From NCBI RefSeq assembly GCF_019453995.1, contig NZ_CP075587.1, positions 1,426,001 to 1,490,000 on the forward strand: a DNA stretch of 64,000 bases, written 5' to 3'. Of the stretch, positions 18,111 to 26,833 are shown in pieces. The stretch's first letter is position 1. Each line of letters begins with the position of its first letter. The position numbers and the translations under genes are program-made. The stretch is from Candidatus Rhabdochlamydia oedothoracis. GTDB lineage: Bacteria; Chlamydiota; Chlamydiia; Chlamydiales; Rhabdochlamydiaceae. The notes under the pieces were generated by a model, which saw only the letters and a program-made list of their open reading frames with translations, was not told the DNA's origin and ran no database searches.

Positions 18111-18390
18111 AGACCGTACCTGCAACCTGTGTGAAAATACGTTCGATATTCTCTCAAATATTCTAAAGTCTTTAAAAGCTTGTCTTCTAGGTTTAAGTAA
18201 GCCTTTTCTCCTAGCTTTTCTCTATCTTTTGTTTTGCTCTTCCAATAAAATTAAGACCTTTTCTTCAAAAGTTTTTCGTTTCACTCCTGTTAGTCTTCTA
18301 AATTGCTCGGGTGAGAGTGATTGAAGTTCTAAGTAATTTTTCATATTCCTCCATTTAGGAAGGAAGTATAGCAAAAACCTAATTACGCAA
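18111..18390 (-). pseudogene. IS5-family (type 3, HTH_Tnp_4-like) transposase N-terminal fragment
   Basis: On the minus strand it reads MKNYLELQSLSPEQFRRLTG then VKRKTFEEKVLILLEEQNK, closely related to the N-terminus of the transposase at 57508-57909 (EEKFRRLTGVKQKTFDKMI). An in-frame stop follows. The outer end, CAAGAAGTCTAAT, resembles the terminus at 57943. Confidence 0.65.
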
Positions 18391-18398
18391 GAAGTCTA

Positions 18399-18617
18399 AT
18401 GAAGGCTAGCCAGCTATTTCAAGTTGGGATTGCAACTGTCTACCGATGGGTAAAGAGTAAGAAACAAAGAGGAAACGTAGAACCTCTAAAAAAGAAAAGC
18501 ACTTATAGGAAAATTGATGATCAGAGATTAATCGCTTATGTAGAGAAAAACCCCGATCATTTTTTATCAAAAATTGCAAAGCATTTTGGTTTGACTATGC
18601 AAGCAAATACAAACTAA
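18399..18617 (+). pseudogene. IS630-family (type 1) transposase fragment
   Basis: The 72 codons MKASQLFQVGIATVYRWVK to HFGLTMQANTN match residues 24-90 of the intact N-terminal frame at 24965-25333 with few changes. The HTH is present; the DDE core and both ends of the element are lost. It ends just before the mraY stop codon. Confidence 0.85.
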
Positions 18618-18637
18618 AATAGCAACAGCTCTAACTC

Positions 18638-19837
18638 TTACTGAAATTTTAAGGAAACTAACCCCAATAACGCTAAAATCAAACCCATAATCCAAAAGCG
18701 AATAACCACTTTTGTCTCAGGCCAGCCCTTATATTCAAAATGATGGTGAAGAGGTGTACATAGAAAAATACGTTTGCGATTACGCAATTTGTAACTTCCT
18801 ACTTGTAAGATCACAGAAAGGGTTTCTGCAACAAATACTCCCCCCACTAAGGCTAAAAGAAGCTCTCTTCGTAATAAAACAGCACAAAAGCCAATGATCC
18901 CCCCTAGAGATAATGAGCCGATATCGCCCATAAAGACCTGTGCCGGGAACCCATTATACCACAAAAACCCAAGAGTTGCGCCAATAACAGCAAATAAATA
19001 GATAGCTATTTCTCCACTTTGTTTGATGTATAAGATATTTAGGTAACGAGCCATTTCTTTATTATTTGATAAAAAGGCAACGATTCCTAATACAACCGCT
19101 ACCATAATCAAGCAACCTGAAGCTAAACCATCTAATCCGTCTGTTAAATTTACCGCATTGGAAGAACCGGTGATTACAAATACACTTAAAAAAATTCCAA
19201 GCACTAAGCTTAAACCAGTTAACTTAAATAGAGGCTTTTTGATAAAAGGAACAAAATAATAGCCCATGTATTGCTGTGTATTTAATACTTTCCACTCTCC
19301 TTCTGTCTTGCTTCTTTTAACCCATTCTTTAGCAATAGGTGGATGCAAGAAGTCTTCTTGTGTAAACTGAGGGATATATAGATAGCTACAAATTCCTAAT
19401 GTAATAAACAGCTGCATGAGAAATTTGGTGCGCGCCTTCATTCCTTTAGAATTTTTTAATTTCATTTTTAAATAATCGTCAATTCCACCTATAACTGCTA
19501 GACCCAAAGTAAGTAAGCATAACATGATGGTAAAGCTGCTTCTCCAATCCATCCACAAAATAAGGGAAATCAGTGCCGAAAATAAAAGGAAAATACCTCC
19601 CATAGTCGGGGTTTCTTTTTTTTTTTGATGAAGTTCTGCTAATAGAGGGCAATCTTCCACACGAATTGACTGTCCTGTTTTTAAGGCATAGAGCCTTCTG
19701 ATACAGTAAGGGCCTATCCAAATCGCACATAGCAAAGAGCTCAATGCTGCTAGTATCGTCCGAGTAGATGAATAAGTAAAAACCGAATGTAATGGAATTC
19801 CTAAACTACTTAAATATTGATAAATGAAAAGAATCAC
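18638..19837 (-). CDS. mraY: Phospho-N-acetylmuramoyl-pentapeptide-transferase
   Basis: MraY transfers phospho-MurNAc-pentapeptide to undecaprenyl phosphate, giving lipid I. The 399-aa polytopic protein shows GIDDYLKMKLKNSKG (catalytic Asp pair region, about 120), SSNAVNLTDGLDGLASG (about 225), MGDIGSLSLGG (about 305) and CTPLHHHFEYKGW (about 360). It is longer than the roughly 360 residues usual for the family because of an insert near 170-205. It follows murF after 67 nt. Its 3' side is IS debris rather than murD. Confidence 0.96.
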   Translation of the reverse strand: MILFIYQYLSSLGIPLHSVFTYSSTRTILAALSSLLCAIWIGPYCIRRLYALKTGQSIRVEDCPLLAELHQKKKETPTMGGIFLLFSALISLILWMDWRSSFTIMLCLLTLGLAVIGGIDDYLKMKLKNSKGMKARTKFLMQLFITLGICSYLYIPQFTQEDFLHPPIAKEWVKRSKTEGEWKVLNTQQYMGYYFVPFIKKPLFKLTGLSLVLGIFLSVFVITGSSNAVNLTDGLDGLASGCLIMVAVVLGIVAFLSNNKEMARYLNILYIKQSGEIAIYLFAVIGATLGFLWYNGFPAQVFMGDIGSLSLGGIIGFCAVLLRRELLLALVGGVFVAETLSVILQVGSYKLRNRKRIFLCTPLHHHFEYKGWPETKVVIRFWIMGLILALLGLVSLKFQ

Positions 19838-19904
19838 GGATGCACTCTTAAGTTGTTCTTTAAGTAAATGTTATCTTAAGCTAGAAGATGAAAACATCGC
19901 AATC

Positions 19905-21218
19905 CTAATCCAAAATGCGCCATAATTGATGAGAATTCGCGCCTTTAATTAAAACAACATCACCATGGCTTGCAAGAGCATATACAGCTTTGTACAGATC
20001 TTGAAAATCATGATATAGATAAGCTTTGCGTTTATTCTTAATAAATAATTCTACCATTAAGGAACAATCTTTTCCTAAACAGAGCAATATATCGGTGACT
20101 TCTAATGCGTATTTAGCCACTTCCAAATGACATGTCTCTGTAAACTCTCCGAGCTCTTTCATATCCCCTATTACAGCAATTGTCTTTCCTTTAGACTTTG
20201 GCAAGGACTTAAAAGCTGCTCTCATGGAAGACACACTAGCATTATAAGAGTCATCAACAAATATAATCCCTTTTTTTTCTACAATAGTAAATCGATGAGA
20301 AATGGTTTTAAGTTGCTTGGTTTGTTCAATAATCTTTTTCCAGCAAACGCCAAATTCCCTAACAACTAGAGCAGCACCACAAAAATTTTCCCATAAATGC
20401 TCTGCTTGAAAAGGCAAAGAAAAAAAAGAAGATCTACCAGATTTTTCTATCAAACAAAACTTTTCCTCACAAACTTGTAAATAGAGATCTAATCCTTGTG
20501 ATAAACCATAATTTTTTTTGGGCAACAAGCTATTTTTAATAGCGGAAAAATTTCCTACATTAGATCCTAAAATAGCAAGACGCGTTTTGCTGGATGACAA
20601 AACTTCAGCCTTTGCCTGAGCAATAGCTTCTAATCCTTCTGGAAAATAAGCGCTATGAGCTAAACCTATATTGGTGATTACAGCAATTTCTGGAGGGGCA
20701 ATAGATACAAGTTTAGCTATTTGTCCTTTTTGACTCATTCCCATTTCCACAACAAAAATATCTGCTTTTCTATCTGCATTTAATAAAGCCAAAGGTACCC
20801 CTATTCGAGAATTGGCATTACCGGGAGTTTTCGCAACCCTAAACTGCGCGGATAAAAGCGCTGCAATAAACTCTTTAATAGTTGTTTTCCCCACAGATCC
20901 AGTAACTGCAATAATACGGGTTTGTCTCTTTGAAAATACAACCTGTGCCAAAAGATGTAATGCATTCATGACATCTTCTACAGCTAATAGAGATAAACCA
21001 TAGCTTGGCCCTTTGTATCGCTTGGATACAACAGCTGCTACTGCCCCTTTTTTTGCTACTTCTCTTAAAAAAGCATGACCATCCACTCTCTCTCCAGACA
21101 GAGCAAAAAACAGATCGCTTGGCTCAATTAGCCTGCTATCTTGATGAAATCCCTTTATGGAAACCAGATTAGAGGAGAGGATGCCTAAATAAGCTGCAAT
21201 TTCTTTACAAGTATACAT
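19905..21218 (-). CDS. murF: UDP-MurNAc-tripeptide:D-alanyl-D-alanine ligase
   Basis: MurF adds the D-Ala-D-Ala dipeptide to the nucleotide precursor. The 437-aa protein has HQDSRLIEPSDLFFALSG (N-terminal uridine region), VTGSVGKTTIKEFIAALL (ATP loop, about 105), ITNIGLAHSAYF, DDSYNASVSSMRAAF (about 325) and VIGDMKELG. It heads the minus-strand wall cluster. A short intergenic region of about 100 bp separates it from the divergent tRNA-Cys gene. Confidence 0.95.
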   Translation of the reverse strand: MYTCKEIAAYLGILSSNLVSIKGFHQDSRLIEPSDLFFALSGERVDGHAFLREVAKKGAVAAVVSKRYKGPSYGLSLLAVEDVMNALHLLAQVVFSKRQTRIIAVTGSVGKTTIKEFIAALLSAQFRVAKTPGNANSRIGVPLALLNADRKADIFVVEMGMSQKGQIAKLVSIAPPEIAVITNIGLAHSAYFPEGLEAIAQAKAEVLSSSKTRLAILGSNVGNFSAIKNSLLPKKNYGLSQGLDLYLQVCEEKFCLIEKSGRSSFFSLPFQAEHLWENFCGAALVVREFGVCWKKIIEQTKQLKTISHRFTIVEKKGIIFVDDSYNASVSSMRAAFKSLPKSKGKTIAVIGDMKELGEFTETCHLEVAKYALEVTDILLCLGKDCSLMVELFIKNKRKAYLYHDFQDLYKAVYALASHGDVVLIKGANSHQLWRILD

Positions 21219-21270
21219 TTGTATGAAAGAGTAACTAAATAAAGATTTTAATCATTAAAAAAACTTATCC

Positions 21271-21300
21271 TTGACCCTTTTATGCTTAATACAGCATAAT
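21271..21300 (+). promoter_or_regulatory. Sigma-70-type promoter for tRNA-Cys
   Basis: TTGACC at 21271-21276 and CATAAT at 21295-21300 with an 18-nt spacer lie 17 nt upstream of the tRNA gene. Both hexamers differ from consensus by one position. Confidence 0.65.
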
Positions 21301-21317
21301 TTTTGCAAATTCCTTAA

Positions 21318-21388
21318 GGTGGCATGGCCAAGTGGTAAGGCAGGAGCCTGCAAAGCTCCTATCCCCAGTTCGAATCTGGGTGCCACCT
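21318..21388 (+). tRNA. tRNA-Cys (anticodon GCA)
   Basis: A complete cloverleaf: acceptor GGTGGCA pairs with TGCCACC, anticodon arm GGAGC-CTGCAAA-GCTCC gives GCA, T arm with TTCGAAT. The discriminator base is T, as expected for tRNA-Cys. The 3' CCA is not encoded. It lies upstream of rsmI on the same strand, with 20 nt between. Confidence 0.96.
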
Positions 21389-21408
21389 TTTATTTTTACT
21401 AAAAATCC

Positions 21409-22230
21409 ATGTTATATGTAGTTTCAACCCCTATTGGCAATTTAAAAGATTTTTCCTTTCGTGCACTTGATGTACTTAAAGAATGTGATTATATCTTATG
21501 TGAAGATACCCGTCATAGCCAAATCCTCTTAAATCATTACTCGATTAAAAATCCCCTAAAAAGCTTTCATCGCTTTAATGAAAGAATGAGACTCGATAGC
21601 ATTTTAGAAGATTTAGCAAATGGAAAAAATGTAGCACTTATTTCCGATGCGGGAACTCCTACAGTTTCAGATCCTGGTCTACCACTTATCTCTGCATGTC
21701 GCCAGAAAAAAATTCCTATGACAGTGATCCCAGGAGCTTGTGCTCTAATTGTTGCCCTTGGATTGTCTGGCTTTTCATCTACTGTTTTTCAATTTCTAGG
21801 GTTTGTTCCTAAAAAAGAAAAAGAAAGGGCTCTAATCCTTAAGATAGCATTAGAGTATAAAGGAACTAGTATCTTCTATGAGACTCCTCATCAAATACAA
21901 AAAACCCTGTCTCATTTACAAAAACTAGATAATACAAGGTTTCTTTGTATTGTAAGAGAAGCAACCAAACTACATGAGGAGAGTTTGTTTGGAGAAGCTA
22001 GTGTCTTACTCGATCATTTTCAAACACATACCCCTCGTGGAGAAATCGTCTTATTAATTTCAGAAAATACACAAGAGGGCTGTCTAACAGGCAATGTCAT
22101 TTCGCATATTAACATACTACAAGAAGAACTACATCTTAGCCGCTCTGAAGCCGTTAAAATAGTCGCCAAACTGCATCAACTCCCTAAAAGAAAAATTTAT
22201 AAAGAAGATCTTGACTTTGAAGACAACTAA
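21409..22230 (+). CDS. rsmI: 16S rRNA (cytidine(1402)-2'-O)-methyltransferase
   Basis: RsmI methylates the 2'-OH of C1402 in 16S rRNA using SAM. The 273-aa tetrapyrrole-methylase-fold protein shows MLYVVSTPIGNLKDFSFRA, CEDTRHSQILLNHY, LISDAGTPTVSDPG (SAM site, about 79) and VIPGACALIVALGLSG. The C-terminal helix set with SRSEAVKIVAKL is also typical. It may be cotranscribed with the tRNA-Cys just upstream. Confidence 0.95.
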   Translation: MLYVVSTPIGNLKDFSFRALDVLKECDYILCEDTRHSQILLNHYSIKNPLKSFHRFNERMRLDSILEDLANGKNVALISDAGTPTVSDPGLPLISACRQKKIPMTVIPGACALIVALGLSGFSSTVFQFLGFVPKKEKERALILKIALEYKGTSIFYETPHQIQKTLSHLQKLDNTRFLCIVREATKLHEESLFGEASVLLDHFQTHTPRGEIVLLISENTQEGCLTGNVISHINILQEELHLSRSEAVKIVAKLHQLPKRKIYKEDLDFEDN

Positions 22231-22326
22231 TTGCAAAATAAGCTTTCTCTTTTTATACTTCTTCTATCAGAAATAATCACTATTATGTCACTCTGTATGA
22301 CAACCACTTTTAACTAGGAGATAGTT

Positions 22327-23910
22327 ATGTCAACACTTAAGGAACTGATTTTCGAAGAAGAAGCCAGAAATAAATTACTCGAAGGAATAGATCAACTTGT
22401 AGACGCTGTTTGTAATACATTAGGTCCTAAAGGCAGCAATGTAGCTATAGAATCCTCTTGGGGAGCTCCTAGTATTACCAATCATGGAAATAATGTGGCT
22501 AAAGAAATCGAGCTAAAAGATCAATATACAAATATGGGAATTGCTTTAGGTAAAGAGAGTGCTGCAAAAATGAAAGAGCTGTGTGGAGATGGAATCACTA
22601 CCTGTTTGATTTTACTACGCGCAATTGCAAAAAATGCCGCTAAACAAATCACATCAGGATCAAACCCTGTTCATTTAAAACGAGGAATAGAAAAAGCACT
22701 TGACGCCATTTTACATGATTTGAAGACAAATGCTATTACCATTGAAACCCAAAAAGAAATACAAAATATAGCAACAGCTTCTGCTTCAGGCGATCAAACC
22801 ATTGGAACCTTTATTGCTGAAGCTATTGAACGAGTAGGGAAAAATGGTGTTATTACTATAGAAGAGAGCAAAGGAATCCACACAACGGTTGAAATAGCTA
22901 AAGGGATGCAATTTGACCGTGGCTATATCAGTTCCTCTTTCTGCACAAAAGAAGATGCACTATGTGTAGAACTACATAACCCTCGCATTTTAGTCACAGA
23001 TAAAAAGATCTCATCTGCTCAAGAATTACTGCCTATTTTACAATCCATTGCCACTTCCTCTTCTGAATTATTGATTATTGCAGAAGAGGTAGAAGCAGAT
23101 GCTCTTTCCACGCTAGTGATTAATAAATTAAAGGGAATACTTAAAGTAAGTGCAGTAAAAGCCCCTGGTTTTGGAGATAACCGTCAGGAAATGCTCAAAG
23201 ATATTGCTATATTAACAGGCGCTAAGTTTATCTCAAAAGAGACCGGTTTGTCTTTAAAAGATGCTACTTTTGAGGATCTAGGCTATGCAGAAAAAGTGAT
23301 TGTGAGCAAAGATAAAACAATTATCATTACAGATGAGAGCAAAAATGAAGAAGTAAAAGTACGCATTAAGCAGATTGAGTTAGAAATTACAGAAACTACC
23401 TCCTCTTACAACAAAGAAAAGTTAGAAGATCGCAAAGCTAAATTGATAAGCGGAGCAGCGGTCATTCGCGTAGGAGGTGCTATTGAGGCAGAAGCCAAAC
23501 AAAAACAACAAATATTTAAAGACAGTCTCAATTCCACAAGAGCTGCAATTGATGAAGGAATTGTAATTGGAGCAGGAATCGGGCTTTTAAGAGCTAGCCG
23601 CAACATAAACGTGCATCTAAGCGATGAAGAAAATAGGGGAGCGCAAATTTTGATCCAAGCTTGCGAAGCTCCTCTTAAGCAAATCATTGCTAATAACGGT
23701 CTAGACAGCGCTGTTATTTTTAATGAGATTCTGAGCAAAGAGTCGCAATTTGGATTAAATGCCCTAACAGGAAAAGTAGAGGATCTTCTAAAAAGCGGCA
23801 TTATAGACCCATTGAAGGTTTTAAGGTCTGCTCTACAATGTGCTGTATCAACAGCTATTCTTATTCTTTTCTCAGAGGTTTTGATTGGTAATGCTCCTGA
23901 AAAAGAATAA
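22327..23910 (+). CDS. Diverged chaperonin GroEL paralogue
   Basis: The 527-aa Hsp60 protein aligns over the whole family length: NTLGPKGSNV (residues 30-39), GAPSITNHG (46-54), VAKEIELKDQYTNMG, CGDGITT (nucleotide site) and the apical and intermediate domains. Two ATP-site positions differ from E. coli GroEL: the DGTTT motif reads DGITT, and the Asp equivalent to D52 is His53. The D398-equivalent Asp is kept (FKDSLNSTRAA). The GGM-rich tail is absent. No groES lies beside it and no CIRCE operator precedes it. Chlamydiae carry two extra GroELs of unclear role, and this is probably one. A strong AGGAGATAGTT site precedes the ATG. Confidence 0.92.
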   Translation: MSTLKELIFEEEARNKLLEGIDQLVDAVCNTLGPKGSNVAIESSWGAPSITNHGNNVAKEIELKDQYTNMGIALGKESAAKMKELCGDGITTCLILLRAIAKNAAKQITSGSNPVHLKRGIEKALDAILHDLKTNAITIETQKEIQNIATASASGDQTIGTFIAEAIERVGKNGVITIEESKGIHTTVEIAKGMQFDRGYISSSFCTKEDALCVELHNPRILVTDKKISSAQELLPILQSIATSSSELLIIAEEVEADALSTLVINKLKGILKVSAVKAPGFGDNRQEMLKDIAILTGAKFISKETGLSLKDATFEDLGYAEKVIVSKDKTIIITDESKNEEVKVRIKQIELEITETTSSYNKEKLEDRKAKLISGAAVIRVGGAIEAEAKQKQQIFKDSLNSTRAAIDEGIVIGAGIGLLRASRNINVHLSDEENRGAQILIQACEAPLKQIIANNGLDSAVIFNEILSKESQFGLNALTGKVEDLLKSGIIDPLKVLRSALQCAVSTAILILFSEVLIGNAPEKE

Positions 23911-23923
23911 AAAGCTTTTATTT

Positions 23924-23949
23924 AGCCTAGGTTTCTTTAGACCTAGGCT
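23924..23949 (+). terminator. Probable intrinsic terminator after the groEL paralogue
   Basis: AGCCTAGGT and ACCTAGGCT form a perfect 9-bp stem around an 8-nt loop, 13 nt after the groEL stop. The following tract (GATTTTAC) has only a short T run, so termination strength is uncertain. Confidence 0.65.
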
Positions 23950-24044
23950 GATTTTACACAAAAATACTGGTTATAAATTGAAAATAAATAAATTAAAAAA
24001 TAGAATGAGCATTTAAGAGCAATATATCCATTCAAGGCTAATCT

Positions 24045-24389
24045 ATGAAAGATCAACTCTCTTTAAAAAATCGCAAAAAACAAAGAAAAGAAATTCATTC
24101 TGCTCAAAAAAACCCCGTCATTCAAGAGAATCCTCCTGTAAAAATTCCTAAAAAAATCATGCAAAAAAGAAAAGAGTTAATGGATTCTTTTACAAGACAT
24201 ATGAAAATTAAAAAAGCTAGACACAATACTAAAAATTCTAAACGCACTACGCCGGGAATAGGCATTACAACAACCGATGCTCAACCAGCTCACACTCACA
24301 TTGAAGGTGTTCGCTGGATAAAAACAACCATCAAACAAAATCTTGCCCAGCAGAAGATTTTGAGCCGCAATGGACCTAGAAAAAAATAA
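24045..24389 (+). CDS. Small, highly basic hypothetical protein
   Basis: The 114-aa protein is dominated by Lys and Arg (for example SLKNRKKQRKEIHSAQKN and KIPKKIMQKRKELMDSF), with a more mixed segment TPGIGITTTDAQPAHTHIEG and a basic end. It has no membrane segment or known motif. The charge suggests nucleic-acid binding, but this is only an inference. It sits between the groEL paralogue and an IS630 copy. No clear Shine-Dalgarno is seen (AAGGCTAATCT lies before the ATG). Confidence 0.5.
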   Translation: MKDQLSLKNRKKQRKEIHSAQKNPVIQENPPVKIPKKIMQKRKELMDSFTRHMKIKKARHNTKNSKRTTPGIGITTTDAQPAHTHIEGVRWIKTTIKQNLAQQKILSRNGPRKK

Positions 24390-24464
24390 GGACGTTTTTG
24401 TCTTGCCTCTAGGGCTTTTTTTATTAATGCCAAATGTAAGAGTTTGCCTACGCTAGTAAGAAGT

Positions 24465-25402
24465 TATAGTTATTTAAATCGACATTGATAAAACAGCTTG
24501 ATCTAAGGCTTCGGATAAATTAGCTACAGTAGGTAAAAGTTCTCGGATTTTCGTTTTCATATTGGCCCAATATTTTTCGATAGGATTTAAGTCCGGTGAA
24601 TAAGGCGGGAGAAAGAGCATTTCGTATCCACTTTCCTCTATCAATGTTCTAGTTGTCTTTGATTTATGAAAGCTCGCGTTATCGAGAATCAAAACTTGGC
24701 CATGAGTCAAATTTGGAATCAATTCCTGTTTTAGCCATACATTAAATAGATCCGTATTGCAAGTTCCTTCAAAACACATCGGTGCCAGCAATTTCTTCCC
24801 TTGTAGTGCCGAAATTACACTCTGTCTACCAAATCGTTTTCCTGAAATTCCTCCAAATATTTGTTTTCCCCTCGCGCTCCTCGCATATTGCCTATGCACA
24901 TATTGACTGATTCCGCTCTGATCCAAATAGACCCTTTTTTCAGGAGAAATTGCTTCTATCTTTTTTAGATATTCCGCTCTTGCTTCCGCATTCCTTTCCT
25001 TATAAAACGCAATCTTTTTTTTCTTGTGATCTTGAGTCTTTTCAAAGCGTAAAAGATTGCTTGCAAAGTCAAACCAAAATGCTTTGCAATCTCTGATAAA
25101 AAATGATCGGGGTTTTTTTCTACATAAGCGATTAATCTCTGATCATCAATTTTCTTATAAGTGCTTTTCTTTTTTAGAGGTTCTACGTTTCCTCTTTGTT
25201 TCTTACGCTTTACCCATCGGTAGACAGTTGCAATCCCAACTTGAAATAGCTGGCTGGCCTTCATTTTGTCGTTATTTTCTTCTAGGTATTGAAGCACTCG
25301 TTTTCTTAGATCCATTGAATAAGGTTTAGGCATTTCTCTACCTCCATATATTTTGTTGGAGAAAAATATACAACTTTATCAATAATATTTTAAATAACTA
25401 TA
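24465..25402 (-). mobile_element. IS630-family insertion sequence (type 1)
   Basis: About 938 bp bounded by inverted TATAGTTATTTAAA ends with TA at the borders, as expected for IS630/Tc1-type target duplication. It carries a transposase on the minus strand in two frames. A fragment of the same type is at 18399-18617. Confidence 0.88.
24474..25333 (-). pseudogene. IS630-family transposase, split by a frameshift
   Basis: The upstream frame (25333-24965, 122 aa) has two HTH units: MPKPYSMDLRKRVLQYLEEN and FQVGIATVYRWVKRKKQRGN. The downstream frame (24926-24474) has LDQSGISQYV (first Asp), HGQVLILDNASFHKSK (second Asp) and FLPPYSPDLNPIEKYWANMK (Glu). The catalytic triad is therefore present but in another frame. 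Programmed frameshifting is known in some IS630 elements; simple decay is the alternative. Confidence 0.82.
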
Positions 25403-25515
25403 CATTGACTTAACAGATATATGCATACTCACTAGGTCTTTCAGAAATGCTATGGCCCTCATTTTGGCATCCATCCTATTGTTGAAGATCTTGCTACTGA
25501 GTCTTTAGATGTAAC
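25403..25515. other. Intergenic remnant with possible gene fragment
   Basis: One plus-strand frame reads FQKCYGPHFGIHPIVEDLAT before running into the MITE end at 25516. It looks protein-like but I cannot assign it, and there is no start codon or ribosome-binding site. Confidence 0.25.
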
Positions 25516-25564
25516 TATACTCGTTTGCATTCAAATTAAGAGTTTGAATGTATAAACATTTTTC
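25516..25564. mobile_element. Truncated MITE, family 1
   Basis: TATACTCGTTTGCATTCAAA and the following 25 nt match the left end of the element at 11453-11590. The other end is missing, replaced by an inverted IS5-like fragment. Confidence 0.75.
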
Positions 25565-25784
25565 TATCCACGCAAAAGAACGCTCTACAACCCCTTCTTG
25601 AGAAATACACTTCATACTTTTACAGTTATTCCTAGAAAATGGGTTGTAGAGCGTTCTTTTGCGTGGATAGAAAAATGTCGCAGGCTATAGAAAAATTGCG
25701 AAAGAAAACTACATACAAGCCTGAATATGGTGGTTCTCGCTTTTATCGCTCTACTTTTGAAAAGATTTTAAACAGGATCTTAGA
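25563..25784. mobile_element. IS5-like (type 2) fragments in fold-back arrangement
   Basis: 25563-25591 is an inverted piece of the IS5-like transposase 3' region, followed at about 25600-25784 by the same region in plus orientation, ending AAAAGATTTTAAACAGG. The two arms are nearly perfect inverse complements of about 29 nt and could form a strong hairpin. There is no coding capacity. Confidence 0.7.
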
Positions 25785-25845
25785 AATATTTCTTGTATAG
25801 AGTAATTGGGGATTATTTATTGACTAAAACCCAAAACTGAGGTTC
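25785..25845 (+). repeat. Dispersed 60-66 bp repeat, second copy at 44266-44332
   Basis: The segment running from GAAATATTTCTTGTATAGAG to AAAACCCAAAACTGAGGTT occurs again in reverse orientation at 44266-44332 with about four differences. It is not part of any IS I could delimit. 25846-25951 holds nothing recognisable besides the upstream region of the next gene. Confidence 0.7.
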
Positions 25846-25960
25846 TTACACTTTTGCATAAAGAACATTGTGCGACAAGCCTTTTGCTCGTTTGTATATT
25901 TATAGAGAAGAATTCTCAGATCGGTTAATCTAATGACCAAAGTATTTTAGGATGATCACA

Positions 25961-26833
25961 ATGGTTCGCTGCGCTCATATTTCAGATCTACATTTTGCAA
26001 AACCGTCTTGGAAAATCCATCAATTTTTTTCTAAGAGATGGATAGGAAATGTTAACTTCTATCTACGCAGACGCTCCCAATTTTGTTTTGAAAATATACA
26101 ATCGCTCCCTTTGCTTTTTAAACAGTTAGGGGTTTCTAAGGTACTGATTACAGGAGATCTAACTACTACTTCTGATGAAAAAGAATTTTTAATGGCGCAA
26201 GCTTTTCTTCAAAGACTAGAGGAACAGGGCCTTTTAGTATTTCTTCTTCCTGGTAATCACGACCAATACACAAAAGCTGATTTTTCCCATAAAACCTATT
26301 ATCGTTTTTTCCCCTCTTATTTTTCTGAATCTACATGTAACTTAAAAGACGATGGTCTAACAATCGTTGAAATAGAAAATAAATGGTCTGCTATTTTTTT
26401 AGATACCGCAATAGCTACGCCTCCTCTTGCGTGTCATGGTTTTTTTTCAATAGAACTAGAAAAGAGATTAAAACAAGCTTTAAAACAAATACCTAAAGAT
26501 CACAGTATATTGATTTTAAATCATTTTCCTCTCATTTATAACGAAGCTCCTGAAAAAGGTCTTAAACGCTCAGAGGCTTTATGCGATCTCATTAAGGAGT
26601 TTCCTCGGGTTAATTTATATCTACATGGGCATACCCATCGCCATTGTATTGCAGATCTTAGACAAAGCGATTTACCTATTATCCTAGATAGCGGATCTAT
26701 TATAGAAAAAAAAACGGGCTCTTGGAATCTCATTGAATTACATGAAAAGGAATTTTGGGTTGAGGGCTTTAAAATCATTAACAGCAAATGGCAACCTACT
26801 TCCCGCTCTTATTTTAAGGTTAATAATGTCTGA
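25961..26833 (+). CDS. Metallophosphoesterase (calcineurin-like)
   Basis: The 290-aa protein shows the five metallophosphatase blocks: HISDLHF (about residue 5), ITGDLTTTSD (about 68), LPGNHDQY (about 103), LNHFPLI (about 186) and YLHGHTHRH (about 224). These residues bind a dinuclear metal centre. The substrate is unknown; related enzymes cleave cyclic nucleotides or phospholipid-type substrates. I start at 25961 rather than 25952 because AGGATG then lies 8 nt upstream. It is the first gene of a plus-strand operon. Confidence 0.88.
   Translation: MVRCAHISDLHFAKPSWKIHQFFSKRWIGNVNFYLRRRSQFCFENIQSLPLLFKQLGVSKVLITGDLTTTSDEKEFLMAQAFLQRLEEQGLLVFLLPGNHDQYTKADFSHKTYYRFFPSYFSESTCNLKDDGLTIVEIENKWSAIFLDTAIATPPLACHGFFSIELEKRLKQALKQIPKDHSILILNHFPLIYNEAPEKGLKRSEALCDLIKEFPRVNLYLHGHTHRHCIADLRQSDLPIILDSGSIIEKKTGSWNLIELHEKEFWVEGFKIINSKWQPTSRSYFKVNNV

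Noticed and set aside
17968-18324. 118-codon plus-strand frame with a Cys-rich look
   Set aside because: It is a readthrough of the 3' part of an IS5-like copy into the antisense of another IS5 transposase fragment, not a gene.
22231-22326. CIRCE operator upstream of the groEL paralogue
   Set aside because: No TTAGCACTC-N9-GAGTGCTAA-like inverted repeat is present in the upstream region.
25785-25845. CRISPR-like repeat
   Set aside because: Only two distant copies exist, in opposite orientation, with no regular spacers and no cas genes in the window.
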